Shown here: positions 8,880 to 17,173 of the stretch, piece by piece | Layout of the letters: the number at the start of each line of letters is the position of its first letter | Position numbering within the stretch: the stretch's first letter is position 1 | Source of the DNA: UBA2219 sp964612075 | Lineage (GTDB): Bacteria > Desulfobacterota > Deferrimicrobia > Deferrimicrobiales > Deferrimicrobiaceae | Direction of reading: 5' to 3' | Length of the DNA: 33,269 nucleotides | Assembly (NCBI GenBank): GCA_964612075.1 | Contig: CAZTFC010000027.1 | Span: forward strand, 1 to 33,269 | Notes under the pieces: model-generated | The model's input: only the letters and a program-made list of their open reading frames with translations | What the model was told of the DNA's origin: nothing | The model's database searches: none | Position numbers and translations under genes: made by a program

Positions 8880-9501
8880 GTTCAAACCCCGCCCGCGCGT
8901 TTTCGATGAAGGCCCTCACCTTGTCCGGATCCTTCCTCCCCGGGGAGGACTCCACCCCGGAAGCCGTGTCCACCCCGGAAGGCTTCGCGGCCGCTATGGC
9001 CCGCCCGACGTTCTCCGGGGTCAACCCTCCCGCGAGGATCCAGGGTTTCCCCAGCCTCGCGAACCTCTCCGACAAGCCTTCCCAAGAAAGCGTCCTGCCG
9101 GTGCCCCCGTATCCCCCCGGGCCGCCGGCGTCCACCAGGAACGCCTCGCAGGGATAGTCCGCGAGCGCCTCGAAGTCCACGGGGGCCTCCGCGTGCACCG
9201 CCTTCATGCGCCAAAGCCCGATCCGGGCGGCGTTTCCGGCCGGCTCGTCCCCGTGGAGCTGGACCCGGCGTATCCCCAGGCGGCCGCAGAGGCCGACGAC
9301 CTCTTCCGGGGACTCGTTGACGAATACCGCCACGACTTCCGCCCGGGATCCCACGGCCCGGACGATCTCCCTCGCGGCGTCCTCCGGCACGTACCGCTTC
9401 GACCCCCGGTAGAAATTGAGGCCCACGGCGTCCGCACCGCAAGATGCGGCGATCAGGGCGTCCCCCGCCGTGGTCACGCCGCAGATCTTGATACGGAACA
9501 C
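8866..9501 (-). CDS. trpF: Phosphoribosylanthranilate isomerase
   Basis: Converts N-(5'-phosphoribosyl)anthranilate to the carboxyphenylamino-deoxyribulose phosphate used by TrpC. It is a 211-aa (beta/alpha)8 barrel with the N-terminal signature KICGVT, where Cys is the usual general base. Further signatures are GLNFYRGSKRYV, RVQLHGDE and the phosphate-site LAGGLTPENV. No ATG fits. The GTG at 9501 gives MFRIKICGVT, lies 10 bp after the trpB2 stop, and has AAGAAGGGAAGA just upstream. An in-frame extension upstream to 9615 reads through the trpB2 3' end in another frame and is rejected. Its 3' end overlaps trpB. Confidence 0.97.
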   Translation of the reverse strand: MFRIKICGVTTAGDALIAASCGADAVGLNFYRGSKRYVPEDAAREIVRAVGSRAEVVAVFVNESPEEVVGLCGRLGIRRVQLHGDEPAGNAARIGLWRMKAVHAEAPVDFEALADYPCEAFLVDAGGPGGYGGTGRTLSWEGLSERFARLGKPWILAGGLTPENVGRAIAAAKPSGVDTASGVESSPGRKDPDKVRAFIENARAGFEHAER

Positions 9502-9511
9502 TCTTCCCTTC

Positions 9512-10870
9512 TTACGGTTCGACCTTCGGCAGCCGTCCCAGCGCCTCCTCGATCGCTTCCGCCGGGTGCTCGTGGTCCTGCAGGCGGCCGTTGAGGAAAT
9601 CGTCGTAGGCGGCAAGGTCGAAGTACCCGTGCCCGCTCAGGTTGAAAAGGATGGCCTTGCTCTTCCCCTCCTCGTCCGCGCGCCTGGCCTCCACGATGGC
9701 CGCGTGGATGGCGTGGGACGACTCGGGGGCCGGAAGAATGCCTTCCGACCGGGCGAAGGTCAGCGCGCTCGCGAAAACGGCCAGCTGGGGGTAGGCCTGT
9801 CCCTCCAGCAGCCCCTCGTGGTAGAGCTGGCTGAGGACCGCCGAGTTCCCGTGGTAGCGAAGCCCTCCCGCGTGGATGCCCGGCGGGACGAAGTCGTGCC
9901 CCAGCGTGTACATCTTGAGCATGGGGGTCAGCTTCGCCGTGTCCCCGAAATCGTACGCGTAGACGCCTTTCGTGAGCGTCGGGCAGGAGGCCGGTTCCAC
10001 GGCGACGACCCGCGGGTTGCGGCTCCCCTCGAGCTTGTCGCGCAGGAACGGAAAACCGATCCCGGAGAGATTGCTCCCTCCGCCGCAGCAGCCGATGACG
10101 ACGTCGGGATAGTCGTTCGCCAGCCTCATCTGCTCCCTCGCCTCGAGCCCGATGACCGTCTGGTGAAGGCAGACGTGGTTCAGGACGGAGCCGAGGGCGT
10201 AGCTGGTGTCCTCCCGGCCCGCGGCGTCCTCGACCGCCTCGCTGATGGCGATCCCCAGGGATCCCGGCGATTCCGGGTCCTTTTCGAGGATCGCCCGCCC
10301 CGCGTTCGTGTCGCGGCTGGGGGAGGCGACGACCTCGGCGCCGTACGTCTCCATGTACATTCGGCGGTACGGCTTCTGCCGGAAGCTGACGTTGACCATG
10401 TAGACCTTCACCTGGAGGCCGAAGAACGTCCCCCCGAGGGCCATGGCCGATCCCCATTGCCCCGCCCCGGTCTCGGTCGCGATCCTCTTGCGGCCGGCCC
10501 GCCTGTTGTAATAGGCCTGGGGAATTGCGGTGTTCGGCTTGTGGCTCCCCGCGGGGCTCACCCCCTCGTGCTTGTAGTAGATCCTCGATTTCGTCCCGAT
10601 CGCCTCCTCGAGCCCGAACGCCCGGATCACGGGGGTCGGGCGCCAGGTGGCGTAGATCCTGCGGACCTCCTCCGGAATGGGGATCTCCCGCTGCGTGGAG
10701 ACCTCCTGCTCGATCAACTCCATGGGGAACAGCGGAAGCAGGTCGTCGGGCCCGACCGGCTTCCCGGTGGCGGGGTGCAGGACGGGGGCGGGGGCGTGCG
10801 GCATGTCGGAGACGATGTTGTACCACGACTTGGGAATGTCCGATTCCTTCAATAGAATCCTCTTGTCCAT
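9512..10870 (-). CDS. TrpB2-type tryptophan synthase beta-like PLP enzyme
   Basis: A 452-aa fold-type II PLP enzyme of the TrpB2 branch, clearly different from the 402-aa TrpB1 encoded 1.6 kb downstream. The likely PLP lysine is Lys111 in SPAGSHKPNTA. TETGAGQWG, CCGGGSNLSG (phosphate loop) and NLSGHGYFD follow. The long N-terminal region (residues 1-75, with WYNIVSDMP) is typical of TrpB2 and absent from TrpB1. TrpB2 proteins generally do not form the tight complex with TrpA and may act alone on free indole, or have another role such as serine deamination. Here it sits between trpC and trpF, with a 20-bp gap after trpC, which argues for a role in tryptophan supply. Which reaction dominates is unknown. 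Confidence 0.95.
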   Translation of the reverse strand: MDKRILLKESDIPKSWYNIVSDMPHAPAPVLHPATGKPVGPDDLLPLFPMELIEQEVSTQREIPIPEEVRRIYATWRPTPVIRAFGLEEAIGTKSRIYYKHEGVSPAGSHKPNTAIPQAYYNRRAGRKRIATETGAGQWGSAMALGGTFFGLQVKVYMVNVSFRQKPYRRMYMETYGAEVVASPSRDTNAGRAILEKDPESPGSLGIAISEAVEDAAGREDTSYALGSVLNHVCLHQTVIGLEAREQMRLANDYPDVVIGCCGGGSNLSGIGFPFLRDKLEGSRNPRVVAVEPASCPTLTKGVYAYDFGDTAKLTPMLKMYTLGHDFVPPGIHAGGLRYHGNSAVLSQLYHEGLLEGQAYPQLAVFASALTFARSEGILPAPESSHAIHAAIVEARRADEEGKSKAILFNLSGHGYFDLAAYDDFLNGRLQDHEHPAEAIEEALGRLPKVEP

Positions 10871-10890
10871 CCGGAAGGCTCCCTTATGGA

Positions 10891-11676
10891 TTAATCTTCG
10901 TATTTTCCCACATATCGGCGCAGCGTGTCAGCGGGGTCCCCGCTGGTCACCAGCGATTCCCCCACCAGGAAAAGCCGCGCCCCCATCCCGTGGAACCGGC
11001 TCACCTGCCCCGGATCGGAGATGCCGCTCTCCACCACCGCGATCGCGCCGTCCGGCACGAGGGGAAGCAGCCGCTCGGACGTGGACAGGTCGACCGCCAG
11101 CGTTGCGAGGTCCCGGTTGTTGATCCCGACGAACAAGGCGCCCGCCTTCGCGGCGATCGCCATCTCCGCCTCGTCGTGGACCTCGACGAGCGGCTCCAGC
11201 CGGTGCTTCCGCGCGAGGGCCACCATGTCCGCGGTCCGCTCCCCCAGCACGGAAACCATGAGAAGCGCCATGTCCGCGCCGTACGCCCGGGATTCCGCCA
11301 GCATGTACTCGTCGAGCAGGAAGTCCTTCCGCAAAAGGACCGCGTAAGGAAACTCCCACCGGACCCGGGCCAGATCGGTCAGCGACCCGCCGAACAGCCG
11401 CCCCTCCGTCAGAATGGAGATCGCCCAGGCGCCGCCCTCGAGGTACTTTCTCGCCGCCTCCACGGCGTCGAGATCCCGGCGTATCCAGCCGCGGGAGGGC
11501 GATGCCCTCTTGATCTCCGCGATGACCGCGGGGACGACGGGTATGGTCCGCGCGAGGTCCCCACCGGGACCGCGGATGGCCGCCATCTTCACGAGTTCTT
11601 CGAAGGAATGCCGTGATTTCCGGGTTTCGAGATCTTCCCGGACGCCGTCGAGGATCCGCGAAAGGTGGGTGTCCAT
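10891..11676 (-). CDS. trpC: Indole-3-glycerol phosphate synthase
   Basis: Closes the indole ring to give indole-3-glycerol phosphate, the substrate of TrpA. It is a 261-aa (beta/alpha)8 barrel. The key lysine is in AEIKRASPSRG (Lys56), and family motifs LLRKDF, VGINNRDL, VESGIS and LVGESL follow in the expected order. It is a separate protein, not fused to TrpF as in E. coli. The ATG at 11676 lies 6 bp after the stop of the trpGD fusion gene. Confidence 0.98.
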   Translation of the reverse strand: MDTHLSRILDGVREDLETRKSRHSFEELVKMAAIRGPGGDLARTIPVVPAVIAEIKRASPSRGWIRRDLDAVEAARKYLEGGAWAISILTEGRLFGGSLTDLARVRWEFPYAVLLRKDFLLDEYMLAESRAYGADMALLMVSVLGERTADMVALARKHRLEPLVEVHDEAEMAIAAKAGALFVGINNRDLATLAVDLSTSERLLPLVPDGAIAVVESGISDPGQVSRFHGMGARLFLVGESLVTSGDPADTLRRYVGKYED

Positions 11677-11682
11677 CGGGCG

Positions 11683-13305
11683 TCAGCGATCGCCCTTGCG
11701 CCCCAGCACCGACAGGAACGCCTTCAGCCGGTCCATCGCCGCGCCGGAATCGATCGACCGGGTTGCCGCCTGCACCCCTTCCCGGATGTCCTCGGCCGCC
11801 CCGCCGGCGACGACCGCGAACGCGGAGTTCAGCACGACGGCCTGCCGCGCCGGGCCCGCGACGCCGGACAGCACGTCCGTGAGGATCTTCGCGTTGACCT
11901 GGGCGTCGCCGCCCCTGACGGCGTCGAGCGGCGCGTACTCGAACCCCGCCGACCGGGGATCGAACAGGTAACGCTTCACCTTTCCGTCCCGGACGTCCCA
12001 GACGATCGACGGGGCGGACAGGGTGACCTCGTCCAGGCCGTCCGTGCCGTGGACGACGAAAGCCCTCCGGTGCCCCAGCTCGGCGAGGACGCGGGCGTAC
12101 GTCTCACCCAGCTCCTCGCTGAACACGCCGACCACCTGGCGCCGGACGCCCGCCGGATTGCTGATGGGCCCGAGGACGTTGAAGATCGTCCGGATGGCGA
12201 TCTCGCGCCTGGGGCCGATGGCGTACTTCATCGCCGCGTGGAACTTCGGCGCGAACATGAAGGTGATCCCCGCCTCGTCCAGCGCCCTCTGGACCCTCGC
12301 CGGGTCGGCGTTGAGGTCCATCCCCAGCGCCTCGAGGACGTCGGCGCTCCCCGACCGGCTGGTGACGGAACGGTTGCCGTGCTTGGCCACCAATATCCCC
12401 GCGCCCGCCGCGACGAACGCCACGGTGGTGGAGATGTTGAACGTGCCGGCGCGGTCCCCCCCGGTCCCGCAGGTGTCGAGCGCATCCCGCCCGGCCGGAG
12501 GGACGATCCGGGTCGCCTTCTGCCGCATCACTTCCGACGCGGCGGCGATCTCGGTGATGGTCTCCCCTTTCATGGAGAGGCAGGTGAGGAAGGCCGCGAC
12601 CTGCGCCGGCGTCGCCTCTCCCCCCATGATCATCCGCATCGCGTCCCGCATCCCGTCGGCGGACATGTTCTTCCGGGCGGAGACGGCGCCGATCGCCTCC
12701 CGGATGTTCCCGTACTCGCGGAGCACCGGCTGGGAGGGGTTGATCAGCGACAGGAAGTTCTCGATGACCCGCATGCCCGACTGGGTCAGGACGGACTCCG
12801 GGTGGAACTGGACGCCGTAGATCGGTTTTTCCCGGTGGCGTATCCCCATCACCTCGCCGTCCTCCGACTCGGCGCACACCTCGAGCTCGGGGGGAAGCGA
12901 CGCTTTCTCCACGGCGAGCGAATGGTACCGGGTCGCCGTCATCGGGTTCTCGACCATCGAGAAGATCCCCTTCCCGTTGTGCCGGACCCGGGAGGTCTTC
13001 CCGTGCATCAGCGACTGCGCGTGAACGATCCGCCCGCCGAAGGCCTGCCCGATGCACTGGTGGCCGAGACAGACGCCCAGGATCGGGACCCGGTCCTGGA
13101 ACGCCCGGATCGCGTCGAGCGAGACGCCCGCGCCGTCCGGGTACCCCGGGCCGGGCGAGATCACCAGCCCCGCCGGGGAGAGGCGCGACAGTTCGTCCAC
13201 GGTGACCGCGTCGTTCCGGTACACGGCCGCCTCCGCCCCGAGCTCGCACAGGTACTGGACGATGTTGTAGGTGAAGGAGTCGTAATTGTCGATGACCGCG
13301 ATCAA
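11683..13305 (-). CDS. trpGD: TrpG-TrpD fusion: anthranilate synthase glutaminase plus anthranilate phosphoribosyltransferase
   Basis: Bifunctional 540-aa protein. Residues 1-190 are the class I glutaminase feeding ammonia to TrpE: IDNYDSFTYN at the N-terminus, nucleophile Cys79 in GVCLGHQ, and His168 and Glu170 in QFHPES. Residues about 200-540 are the phosphoribosyltransferase: CGTGGD at 279-284, then HGNRSVTSRSGSADVLEALG. The domains run on in one frame with no stop. The start is a TTG at 13305 that overlaps the trpE stop (TTGA), with GGAGG 7 nt upstream. The open frame continues 436 codons upstream, but only as a shadow of trpE. The fusion is also known in E. coli (historically called trpD). 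Confidence 0.96.
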   Translation of the reverse strand: MIAVIDNYDSFTYNIVQYLCELGAEAAVYRNDAVTVDELSRLSPAGLVISPGPGYPDGAGVSLDAIRAFQDRVPILGVCLGHQCIGQAFGGRIVHAQSLMHGKTSRVRHNGKGIFSMVENPMTATRYHSLAVEKASLPPELEVCAESEDGEVMGIRHREKPIYGVQFHPESVLTQSGMRVIENFLSLINPSQPVLREYGNIREAIGAVSARKNMSADGMRDAMRMIMGGEATPAQVAAFLTCLSMKGETITEIAAASEVMRQKATRIVPPAGRDALDTCGTGGDRAGTFNISTTVAFVAAGAGILVAKHGNRSVTSRSGSADVLEALGMDLNADPARVQRALDEAGITFMFAPKFHAAMKYAIGPRREIAIRTIFNVLGPISNPAGVRRQVVGVFSEELGETYARVLAELGHRRAFVVHGTDGLDEVTLSAPSIVWDVRDGKVKRYLFDPRSAGFEYAPLDAVRGGDAQVNAKILTDVLSGVAGPARQAVVLNSAFAVVAGGAAEDIREGVQAATRSIDSGAAMDRLKAFLSVLGRKGDR

Positions 13306-14786
13306 TCCGTGTCCTCCGTCGCCGGCGAGGCGCCGACCGCCCGGAACAGGATCCGGGACTTGTTCATGATCTCGTCCCATTCGCGCTCCGGCTCGGAATC
13401 GGCGACGATCCCGCCGCCGGCCTGGATCATCGCCTCGCCCCCCGACATGACGATGGTCCGGATGGCGATGCAGAAATCCATGTTCCCCTGCGTGTCGAAG
13501 TACCCCACCGCCCCGGCGTAGATCCCCCTCCGGAACGGCTCGAGCTCGGAGATGATCTCCATGGCCCGCACCTTCGGCGCTCCGGACACCGTCCCGGCGG
13601 GGAACGCCGCGCGCAGGACGTCGAAGGACGTAAGCCCCTTGCGCAGCTTCCCGACCACGTTCGAGACGATGTGCATGACGTGGGAGTACCGCTCGATGAC
13701 CATGAGCTCGTTCGCCTTCACGGATCCCCACTCCGCGACCCGGCCGACGTCGTTCCTCCCGAGGTCCACCAGCATCACGTGCTCGGCGATCTCCTTGGGG
13801 TCGGACAGGAGTTCCGCCTCCAGCCGCCGGTCCTCGTCCGGGTCGCATCCCCGCGGCCGGGTCCCCGCGATGGGCCGAAGCTGGATGTCGTCCCCCTCGA
13901 GCCGCACGAGGACCTCCGGCGAGGAGCCGACGACCGCCAGATCCCCCATCTTCAGGAGGTACATGTACGGGGAGGGGTTGAGGGCCCTCAACACCCTGTA
14001 AACCTCCGCCGGCGACCTCTTCGTCTTCACGGTCGCCCGGTTGGAGAGGACCACCTGGATGATGTCCCCGTCCCGGATGTACTCCTTCGCCTTCCGCACG
14101 GACGCCATGTGCCCTTCCCGGGACACCTCGAACCGGGCCTTTTCCGCACCGCCTTCCGGGATGTCCGACCAGACCAGAGGGGCCCGGAGGATGTCCCTGA
14201 CCTCTCCGATGGACCCCGCGGCGCGGTCGTAGGCCTCGGCGGGGTCTTCCCCGTTCCCGGTGTCGACGTGCGCGACGATGATGATCGTGTGCCGCACGTT
14301 GTCGAAGATCACCAGGCGCGAGGGGAAGAGGAACATCGCGTCGGGCGCGGCGCCCAGCGGCCGGTCGCCGCCGACCTTTTCGAGATACCGGACGTAGTCG
14401 TACCCGATGAAGCCGACGGCCCCTCCGGAAAGCCTGGGCAGACCCGGGGCCGACCGGTAGCGGATCCCGCCGAGGAGCGAGGCCAGCACGGCGAGCGGGT
14501 CCCCCCCCGCGGGCTCGGTGCGGACCTGCGCCCCTTTCCCGATGGTGATCCCCGACGCGTCGGCGCGGAACCGGACGTGCGGGTCGAACCCGATGAAGGA
14601 AAACCGCGCCCAATTCTCGCCGCCTTCCACGCTCTCAAGAAGGAAGTGATCGTCGGGGAACCTCTCCGCGATCTTCAGGTAGGCGGAGACGGGGGTTTCG
14701 AGGTCGGCGTGGAATTCGCTCCACACCGGGACCAGGCCGCCCTCCCGGACCTGATCGAGAAACCGTGCCTTGTCGGGCAGGATCAT
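13302..14786 (-). CDS. trpE: Anthranilate synthase component I
   Basis: Makes anthranilate from chorismate with ammonia from the TrpG domain. The 494-aa protein shows the chorismate-binding core motifs PIAGTRPRG, DLGRNDVGRV, FPAGTVSGAPK and AGGGIVADS. The N-terminal LLESVEGGE resembles the LLES element that binds tryptophan for feedback inhibition, so allosteric control is likely. The ATG lies 9 bp after the stop of the SPOR-protein gene. That leaves no space for a promoter, leader peptide or attenuator. Its stop overlaps the trpGD start, matching the equal dosage expected of the two subunits. Confidence 0.98.
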   Translation of the reverse strand: MILPDKARFLDQVREGGLVPVWSEFHADLETPVSAYLKIAERFPDDHFLLESVEGGENWARFSFIGFDPHVRFRADASGITIGKGAQVRTEPAGGDPLAVLASLLGGIRYRSAPGLPRLSGGAVGFIGYDYVRYLEKVGGDRPLGAAPDAMFLFPSRLVIFDNVRHTIIIVAHVDTGNGEDPAEAYDRAAGSIGEVRDILRAPLVWSDIPEGGAEKARFEVSREGHMASVRKAKEYIRDGDIIQVVLSNRATVKTKRSPAEVYRVLRALNPSPYMYLLKMGDLAVVGSSPEVLVRLEGDDIQLRPIAGTRPRGCDPDEDRRLEAELLSDPKEIAEHVMLVDLGRNDVGRVAEWGSVKANELMVIERYSHVMHIVSNVVGKLRKGLTSFDVLRAAFPAGTVSGAPKVRAMEIISELEPFRRGIYAGAVGYFDTQGNMDFCIAIRTIVMSGGEAMIQAGGGIVADSEPEREWDEIMNKSRILFRAVGASPATEDTD

Positions 14787-14795
14787 GGCTTCGTC

Positions 14796-15440
14796 CTAAT
14801 CAGCCAGCAGGATGACGTCGATCTTCAATGCCGTCCGGATATCCCTCATGGCCCTCAACGCCTCCTCCTTCGACCCGTGGGGGCCGACGCGGACCTTGTA
14901 CAGGTCTTTCCCCTTGCCCTTCCCCGGGACCATGATGACCCTCGCCTTGTACCCTTCCTTCTCGAGCTTGCCCTTGAGCGATTCCGCCGCCTCCCGGGTC
15001 TTCAGCGCGGCCGCCTGCAGGATGAACCGCTTCCTGCCGGCGGATTCCGCCGCGGCCTTCGGCTTGACCAGCGGCTGCGGGGCGGGGTCCTTCCTGGTCA
15101 GCGAATCCGGGAAGGTGGCGGTCGCCTCGGTCTTCTTCAGTTCCTCGTCGGCGTCCGGAGGGGGAGGGGGCGGAGGCGGAGGGGAAGGCGCGACGACCGG
15201 GATCCGCACCGCCTCGTCGGAGTACGAGGTCATCTGCTTGCGGATCTTCTCCTTCGCGCCGGCGTCGGCCTTCTTCGCGGTCTTCTCCTTCATCGCCTCC
15301 TTCTCCACGACGCGCCCCACCTGGAGGCCGATGAAGAAGATCGCGGCGACGACGACGAGCGCCCCCAGGATGAAGAAGGCGTTGTAATCCCGGTCGGGGT
15401 CGCCCCGCCGGTAGCGGGCCTTGTATCTGACGGTTCTCAC
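14796..15440 (-). CDS. SPOR-domain membrane protein
   Basis: Single-pass inner-membrane protein of 214 aa with a periplasmic SPOR domain, which binds denuded peptidoglycan at division sites. A basic N-terminus is followed by one membrane helix (residues about 21-40, FFILGALVVVAAIFFIGLQV). A Lys/Ala-rich linker, a run of nine prolines (87-95) and the SPOR domain (about 136-214, starting RFILQAAALKTREAAESL) complete it. The start is the GTG at 15440, overlapping the argS stop (GTGA) with GGAG just upstream. The open frame extends far upstream as an argS shadow. It resembles E. coli DedD or FtsN in layout, but I do not assign either name. Confidence 0.92.
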   Translation of the reverse strand: MRTVRYKARYRRGDPDRDYNAFFILGALVVVAAIFFIGLQVGRVVEKEAMKEKTAKKADAGAKEKIRKQMTSYSDEAVRIPVVAPSPPPPPPPPPDADEELKKTEATATFPDSLTRKDPAPQPLVKPKAAAESAGRKRFILQAAALKTREAAESLKGKLEKEGYKARVIMVPGKGKGKDLYKVRVGPHGSKEEALRAMRDIRTALKIDVILLAD

Positions 15441-17101
15441 ATGGTCTCCGGGGCCGTGACGCCGATCAGTGAAAGACCCGTGGCCACGACCGTCTTCACC
15501 GCCCTGGCGAGCGCCATGCGGGCCTGCGTCCGCTCCGGCGTCTCGCCGAGGAACCGGTGGTTCTGGTAGAACTTGTGGAACTGGTCCGCAAGCTCGATGA
15601 GGTAGAACGGGATCCGGTGCGGCTCCCTGGACCTCGCGCTCTCCGAAACCACGTCGGGGAAGCGCGCCACCGCCTTCATGAGGCGGATCTCGTCGGGGAG
15701 CGTGAGGATGGAGATCGGCGGGTTCCCGGCCGGCGTCACTCCCCTGGCCTCCGCCTCGCGGAAGATGCTGCAGATCCTCGCGTGGGCGTACTGGACGTAG
15801 TAGACGGGGTTGGACCGTTCCTGGCTCTTCGCCAGCGTCAGGTCGAAATCGAGGTGGGTGTGGTGGCTGCGCAGCAGGTAGAAGAACCGGGCCGCGTCGG
15901 TGCCCACCTCCTCGAGGACCTCCCGAAGCGTGGTGAACTCGCCGGACCGCGTGGACATCTGCACGGGCTTCCCGTCGCGGACCAGGGTGACGAACTGGAC
16001 GAGCAGGACCTCGAGGGCGGAATCGGAGCCGACGAGCGCACGCAGCGCGGCGCGCAGCCTCGCGACGTACCCGTGGTGGTCCGCCCCCCAGATGTCGATC
16101 AGGCGGTCGTGCCCTTCCCGCATCTTGTGCCGGTGGTACGCGACGTCGGCCGCGAAGTACGTGGTTCGGCCGTCGGCCCGCACGAGGACCCGGTCCTTCT
16201 CGTCCCCCATCTCCTGGCTGCGCAGGAACGTCGCGCCTTCCGACTCGTACAGCAGCCCCTTCCCGCGGAGCTCCTCGACGGCGCCGGACACCTCGCCGCG
16301 CGCGTGCAGCTCCTTTTCCGGGAACCAGTTGTCGTACCGCACGCGGAACGTCTCCAGGTCCTCCCGTATGCCCGCAAGGATGCGGTCGCCCGCCTCCTTC
16401 CGGAACAGGGGAAGCACCTCTTCCGACGGCGCGTCGGCATACCGGTCGCCGTGGTCCGCCCGGAACTCCCGGGCGAGCTCGATCATGTATTCGCCCCGGT
16501 ACCCGTCCTCCGGCAGCTCGGTGGGTCGGCCGCACTCGGTCCGGTATCGAGCGAGGAGCGACCGGCCCAGGTTGTCCATCTGGTTCCCGACGTCGTTCAC
16601 GTAATATTCCCGGACGACCTTGTGGCCGGTGAACTCGAGGATTCGCCCGAGGGCGTCCCCCACGGCCGCGCCGCGGCCATGACCCACGTGCAGGGGGCCC
16701 GTGGGGTTGGCGGAAACGAATTCGAGGTGGACCTTCTCCCCGGCCCCCCGGGACGACTCGCCGAAGCGGTCCCCGTCCTCCAGGGCCCGGGCGACGACCT
16801 CCATCCAGGCCTTCTCGGACAAAACGATGTTGATGAAGCCCGGACCGGCGATTTCGAGGCTCGCGATCCGTTGCTCCCCGTCCTCTTCCCGAATCGCCCT
16901 CGCGAGCTCCTCCGCGATGGGGCGGGGCTTCTTCCCCAGCCTGCGCGCGATCTGCATCGCCGCGTTCGTGGAGAAGTCCCCGTGTGCCTCCTGCCGCGGA
17001 ATTTCAAGAAAAACGGGGAGGTCTGCGTCCTCCCCCCATTCCCTGACCTTCCGCTTCGCCGCGGAAGACACCAGGGATTCGACGATCTCCCGTATGTTCA
17101 A
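15437..17101 (-). CDS. argS: Arginyl-tRNA synthetase
   Basis: Charges tRNA-Arg with arginine. It is a class Ia enzyme of 554 aa. The ArgRS N-terminal additional domain occupies about residues 1-100. The HIGH-type signature is SANPTGPLHVGHGRG, and WGADHHGYVARL lies in the catalytic core. The KMSKS equivalent is degenerate (QMSTRSGEF), which is normal for most ArgRS. The DALR anticodon-binding domain is at the C-terminus, ending near LSLIGVTAPETM. It is the first gene after a good sigma-70 promoter (17138-17166), about 35 nt downstream of it, and overlaps the SPOR gene by 4 bp. Confidence 0.98.
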   Translation of the reverse strand: MNIREIVESLVSSAAKRKVREWGEDADLPVFLEIPRQEAHGDFSTNAAMQIARRLGKKPRPIAEELARAIREEDGEQRIASLEIAGPGFINIVLSEKAWMEVVARALEDGDRFGESSRGAGEKVHLEFVSANPTGPLHVGHGRGAAVGDALGRILEFTGHKVVREYYVNDVGNQMDNLGRSLLARYRTECGRPTELPEDGYRGEYMIELAREFRADHGDRYADAPSEEVLPLFRKEAGDRILAGIREDLETFRVRYDNWFPEKELHARGEVSGAVEELRGKGLLYESEGATFLRSQEMGDEKDRVLVRADGRTTYFAADVAYHRHKMREGHDRLIDIWGADHHGYVARLRAALRALVGSDSALEVLLVQFVTLVRDGKPVQMSTRSGEFTTLREVLEEVGTDAARFFYLLRSHHTHLDFDLTLAKSQERSNPVYYVQYAHARICSIFREAEARGVTPAGNPPISILTLPDEIRLMKAVARFPDVVSESARSREPHRIPFYLIELADQFHKFYQNHRFLGETPERTQARMALARAVKTVVATGLSLIGVTAPETM

Positions 17102-17137
17102 ACGCCGCCTCGGTGGGGAAATATCCGTAAGGGATGA

Positions 17138-17166
17138 AGTTTATCTTGGTACCGGCGGGGTGTCAA
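17138..17166 (-). promoter_or_regulatory. Sigma-70 promoter for argS and the downstream gene run
   Basis: Read on the minus strand, a perfect -35 TTGACA (17166-17161) is followed after 17 nt by TAAACT (17143-17138, 4 of 6 matches to TATAAT). It lies in the 72-bp gap between argS and the GGDEF gene, 37 bp upstream of the argS ATG, so the predicted leader is short (about 30 nt). No T-box-like leader fits in this space. This is the only strong promoter I see upstream of the argS-trp-lptD-lepA gene run. Confidence 0.7.
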
Positions 17167-17173
17167 CGCGCGG

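Noticed and set aside
11665..13521. A 618-codon plus-strand frame opposite trpGD
   Set aside because: It is a shadow of a gene with complete catalytic motifs. The same applies to the plus frames at 13671-15569 and 19659-21827.
13306..14613. A three-domain fusion reading from the trpE region into trpGD
   Set aside because: The upstream 436 codons are in a different frame from trpE and look like shadow sequence. The TTG at 13305 with GGAGG explains the true start.
14787..14795. A trp attenuator or leader peptide before trpE
   Set aside because: The gap to the preceding gene is only 9 bp, and no Trp-rich peptide or alternative hairpins were seen in it.
15118..15190. GC-rich repeat at the proline run of the SPOR protein
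   Set aside because: It is simply the codon run for nine prolines in the linker, a common feature of wall-spanning proteins, and not a separate repeat element.
17102..17173. A T-box riboswitch or terminator before argS
   Set aside because: The gap is 72 bp and contains a promoter with a leader of about 30 nt, too short for a T-box. No hairpin with a T-run follows the GGDEF stop.
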